NCBI RefSeq assembly: GCF_000003605.2
Contig: NW_003111477.1
Coordinates: forward strand, 1,076-21,863
Reading direction: 5' to 3'
Source of the DNA: Saccoglossus kowalevskii
Taxonomy: Eukaryota > Hemichordata > Enteropneusta > Harrimaniidae
DNA length: 20,788 bases
Under the pieces are notes generated by a model, which saw only the letters and a program-made list of their open reading frames with translations, ran no database searches and had not been told where the DNA came from. The position numbers and the translations under genes are program-made. This document shows, piece by piece, positions 17,834 to 20,788 of the stretch (within the stretch, counting starts at the first letter, position 1; each line of letters begins with the position of its first letter).

Positions 17834-18022
17834 CTAGAACTGACGATGATGGGGATCTACCCCCTTGTCGCTATAGGAGACCACTGATGTGTTGTTCGTA
17901 TGAAGCAAGACTTTGTGGTCTCGAACTAAGGGTAGTAGGTGAATCAGTGCTAAGCACATTCTTTCAGTTCGAATCAGTTGATTTGGCAGCCCTGAATCTA
18001 ACGCAGGAGCCATATTTTCCAT
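17834..18022 (-). pseudogene. DIRS-like RNase H segment
   Basis: LALIHLLPLVRDHKVLLHTNNTSVVSYSDKG matches the RNase H stretch of DIRS elements. A helix with LPL precedes the strand that carries a catalytic Asp in an RTDNT motif, and here it reads HTNNT, so the Asp is Asn. The frame stops 15 residues later. Confidence 0.7.
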
Positions 18023-18249
18023 TGGGGTTGTTCGTCCAATAGGTGCGCTTCACAACATGTGAGGGAGGCATCTGTTTCCAGAGTCATAGCCATGGAGAGT
18101 GGGTCTAAGGGGACCCCCCTGTCTGAGGTTGGCAATTGCCGATCATCAGGGCAAGACATCCCTCGCTTGGTACAGTTCCCGTAAGTGAGCCCAGTATTGC
18201 AACATTCCGATGATCTGCATCAGTTCGCAGAGGAACAGAGATGGAACAC

Positions 18250-18853
18250 TGACTAGGCGTTTGGCTGGGTCGTTAAGGCAACAGGCCTGTGGTGACCGTA
18301 CCAAGCCCACCTCCCTGCCCAGGAACACCAACTGTTGTATTGGCTGAGGGTGGGACTTGCTTGATTCACTAGGAAGCCCAACTGGTCTAGAAAATCTGGT
18401 GTTACCCTTACTGTTTGACTATCCACCCCTTGTTGGGCTGTGTAGCATCCAGGCATCTAGGTACACGTTGATGTGTACCAATGTGATGTGTACCGGCGCA
18501 GCAGTAGCACCACCTGTTTCCACACTCCGGTCAATGCGTATGGAGCCATGTAATACCTGAACGGGAGCACCCTGCACTTGACTACTTGGCCCAACTGGGT
18601 GAATCGAGAGAATCACTGACTCACTGGGTGTATCGATATGTGCGGCTCAGTATCGCTCAAATCTAGCGAGGCTAACCAGTAGAAACAGAACACGAAGAAT
18701 AATACGGTGCTCAGCGTTTCCAGGAAGCACATACTGACTTAGTCTACTTAATTCTAGAACGGGGTGCAGCCAACTGTAGTCTTTGGAACCAAAAATACTC
18801 GTGAGTAGAAGCCCAGACTTAACTCCAGGTCCCCTATTCTGTGTATAGCACAC
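18250..18853 (-). pseudogene. DIRS-like reverse transcriptase, broken
   Basis: Minus-strand pieces in three frames fit one RT. The first is SWLHPVLELSRLSQYVLPGN (fingers), then VSLARFERY. A second frame ends VHINVYLDAWMLHS, where the catalytic pair of Asp expected in YLDD reads Asp-Ala (18452-18463). A third frame gives VTPDFLDQLGFLVNQASPTL. The fourth piece, VFLGREVGLVRSP, follows in the next frame. At least three shifts and the lost Asp make it inactive. Assignment to the DIRS group rests on the YLDDW-LLH and DFLNQLGFLVN style and on the RNase H that follows. Confidence 0.75.
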
Positions 18854-18865
18854 TTTGTAAGCAAA

Positions 18866-19856
18866 CTATCTACCTCCTGTCAAATTAACGAGGGCTGGTG
18901 CCATGGGGGTAGAGATGGCAGCGGGATCTTGTAACCGTGTATCGCCACCTGGAGAGTCCAGGGATTGGTCATGCGCTTCCTCCGAACTGGAATACACCAG
19001 TGCAATCAGTGCAACAGAGATGTGTGGGTTCAGCGGTTCCACATAGGGGGAGATCTCTCCTCTGCCGAAGTGAGACCCTGTAAGGTCTGTAGAAGTCGAT
19101 AGGTTGAGACTCATGCAACATGCCTATCCCCTCGTCGCAAGCGGAAGCTTCAAACCTGCACCACCTGGTCCCTTCTTCCTGGGGGCGCATCGCCACTCTT
19201 CCCTCCTCGGAAGAGCCAGGACGCTTGCCTCCTGGCTACTTCTGGCCAGTGGGTGCCGACTTTGGTTGTTACGTTTTCTCAGCTTGGAGTCCTCACCGCT
19301 TGCCCTTGGCTTGCGAGTCTCACATGTACCAACTGGTCAGTGGGATCCCGAAGCACTGAGACTGCTCCTTCCATCCTCAAAAAAGAAGAGGGTGGGGGAG
19401 GTCCAGTCTGTGTAACTGAGCTAGTGATGTCTCTAGTGAAAACAGCCAAAACAGAGGCAGCCCGTGCTGCCTGATCGGGGCACGAGATTTGACTTTAGAC
19501 TTTGCTGGCTCCGGTTCAAACACAGCTCAATCGTTAGCGCTTGGTCCAGCAGAAAGGGTTGAGCATAAAATTGTGGGGGACCAAGGTCCGCCCATCAACA
19601 CCGTCTGTGCCCCCCCCCCCCAACGTCCATCACCCGGCCAGACCAGGAGAGTCCTGCAGTTGGTATTGCTTTGGATCCCGGAAGAGACAGTCCTACTGAG
19701 AGTGACTGTTTCAGGATCGAGGGTGGGGTGGGTACGGGGGTCTGAACATCGGGTCACTAGAATCAATGTTTCCCCCCCCCCCCCACGGCGTGGCTCACAG
19801 AGTCATTACAAAGAACAGACTCCGAGGGGCTGCCCGAGGTTGCACTTGCCGTGATG
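18866..19856 (-). other. GC-rich N-terminal part of the DIRS-like element
   Basis: Minus-strand frames contain pieces such as AARAASVLAVFTRDITSS (about 19468-19415) and GRGEISPYVEPLNPHI. They could be gag-like sequence upstream of the RT, but I cannot place them in a known family. C runs at 19611-19621 and 19771-19783 interrupt the frames. Overlapping open frames on both strands are explained by GC content. Confidence 0.4.
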
Positions 19857-20788
19857 GCTCAACACTTTTTACAAAACAAATTAAGAGTAGGTTGCCTACA
19901 TAAAATCTGTTGACATTCATTTACCAGTGACGCATCATGGAATTCGAACACTGTGTGTGTGTGTATTAAGAATGCGAGTTGAGCCAGAATGCTAGTATAT
20001 CACCCTGTATAGTTCAAAATTACGACAAACTCCTCTGCTTTAATTTATTCACAGAACCGTTGGAAATAACATAACAATGTTACAAATGTTATTGTACATT
20101 TCACTTGTAAGATAAGCTCTTGAATACAGAAGTGCTTGCAGGTGTTATTACATCTCTCATTATGCAAAAAATGATTGACATACTCTTTTTTTTCTTATTA
20201 GTTATTATCTTGACTTGTTGTACCATTGCATGTTATGTAGCAATAAATCTCAAGGTACTGTTACCAAATTGTATAAGACCTATAGCAATTTATCCAGAGT
20301 TATGGGGAAACCAGGATTGTCATTGCATATTACAGTGTATGACATGGTGGGAGTGTGTACAAATTCTCAGCAGCTGCTGGCTTGTTAGCTGTTGTATATA
20401 TCTGGTAGCGTCACTTATGTGTGGGCTGTGAATACGAAGGCAACGTTCAACAATTGTATTTGGCGTACCGTTTGTTCAATGTTCAAGATATTATTGAAAT
20501 TTATTAATGTTTAATTTTCATATTTATATTTGATTTGCCTCCATTTCATGTGCAATCACTGGAATCTGCCTTGTATACGCGTTGCACTTGATGAATTTTT
20601 TCGATCAAGCTCTTATTGAACAAGTTATTGTCAATGACACGTCCCCGTTCCGTTCATATTTGAGTGACATATACATTCAAAGCAGATCATGACCGAAATG
20701 CACCTGCATATGTACAACACATTGTGCTAAATCTGAACAAAATCCATCCATGCATGACTGAGATCCGGTTCTGGAATTGTGAAGATAC
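19857..20788. other. Flanking AT-rich DNA without a recognised gene
   Basis: The base composition returns to AT-rich right after 19856. There is a short (GT)5 run near 19952. An open frame at 20120-20431 reads hydrophobic residues but starts at TTG and shows no family motif, so it is not called. Confidence 0.55.

Larger units (their letters stand above)
17535..19856 (-). mobile_element. DIRS-like retrotransposon, badly decayed, minus strand
   Basis: Read on the minus strand, the order is an N-terminal region (about 19850-18870), reverse transcriptase (18853-18250), RNase H (about 18022-17834) and the beginning of the following region (17741-17535). The signatures are the DIRS-type VHINVYLD motif, VTPDFLDQLGFLVNQ, VFLGREVGLVRSP, and the RNase H piece LLPLVRDHKVLLHTNNTSVVSY. 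The tyrosine recombinase expected next is not present beyond 17535. The segment is much richer in GC than its neighbours and carries C runs. Catalytic residues are changed and the frame shifts several times, so it is a fossil. Confidence 0.75.

Noticed and set aside
17960..17985. GTTCGAATC word, as a tRNA B box
   Set aside because: No A box or cloverleaf around it, and it lies in DIRS-like coding sequence.
17538..19854. Many plus-strand open frames in the GC-rich block
   Set aside because: They are shadows of the minus-strand DIRS-like frames and of GC-rich composition.
20120..20431. Hydrophobic 103-residue open frame
   Set aside because: It starts at TTG, is Cys-rich without pattern, has no splice or family evidence, and eukaryotic genes would not use that start.

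Overview
The window is animal nuclear DNA. It carries a multi-exon gene with GT–AG introns and matching splice phases, embedded in decayed retroelements of several classes. The overall look is AT-rich, with a LINE ending in a pentamer array, Tx1/L1-like, BEL/Pao and DIRS-like elements, and a 157-bp core-repeat insertion resembling those described in bivalves. This suggests a marine invertebrate such as a mollusc, another lophotrochozoan or a lancelet-like animal. I cannot name the species. Nothing indicates a prokaryote.

Layout. 1-1265: the 3' end of a degenerate non-LTR retrotransposon, finished by a (TATCC)15 array and lying in the first intron of the gene. 1356-4994: eight exons of one plus-strand gene whose first exon is missing. 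The visible 291 codons encode a VAP-type MSP domain, a very acidic linker and a C-terminal WWE domain. This domain pairing is the most interesting item in the window. One intron holds a short TTAA-flanked palindromic MITE. Another holds a near-perfect 59-bp copy of the splice acceptor and start of the terminal exon. 4995-6060: the 3' flank and the 5' side of the next element.

6068-10008: a Tx1/L1-like LINE (ORF1 remnant, reverse transcriptase, C-terminal region), split at about 8140-8960 by an element made of a 157-bp tandem core repeat between two hairpins. 10024-16219: a BEL/Pao LTR retrotransposon with gag, zinc knuckle, protease, reverse transcriptase, RNase H, integrase and a probable 3' LTR. 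It is broken by stops, frameshifts and a deletion, and no convincing 5' LTR is seen. 16220-17535: AT-rich DNA with a second MITE of the same family. 17535-19856: a GC-rich, minus-strand, badly decayed DIRS-like element (reverse transcriptase, RNase H and the start of the following region). 19857-20788: no recognisable gene.

Functionally, only the MSP-WWE gene looks intact. Its introns keep consensus splice sites and its reading frame is unbroken. Every transposon coding region shows inactivating changes. If the gene model holds, the protein would pair a reader of FFAT-type peptide motifs (MSP) with a reader of ADP-ribose (WWE), without the C-terminal membrane anchor usual in VAP proteins.
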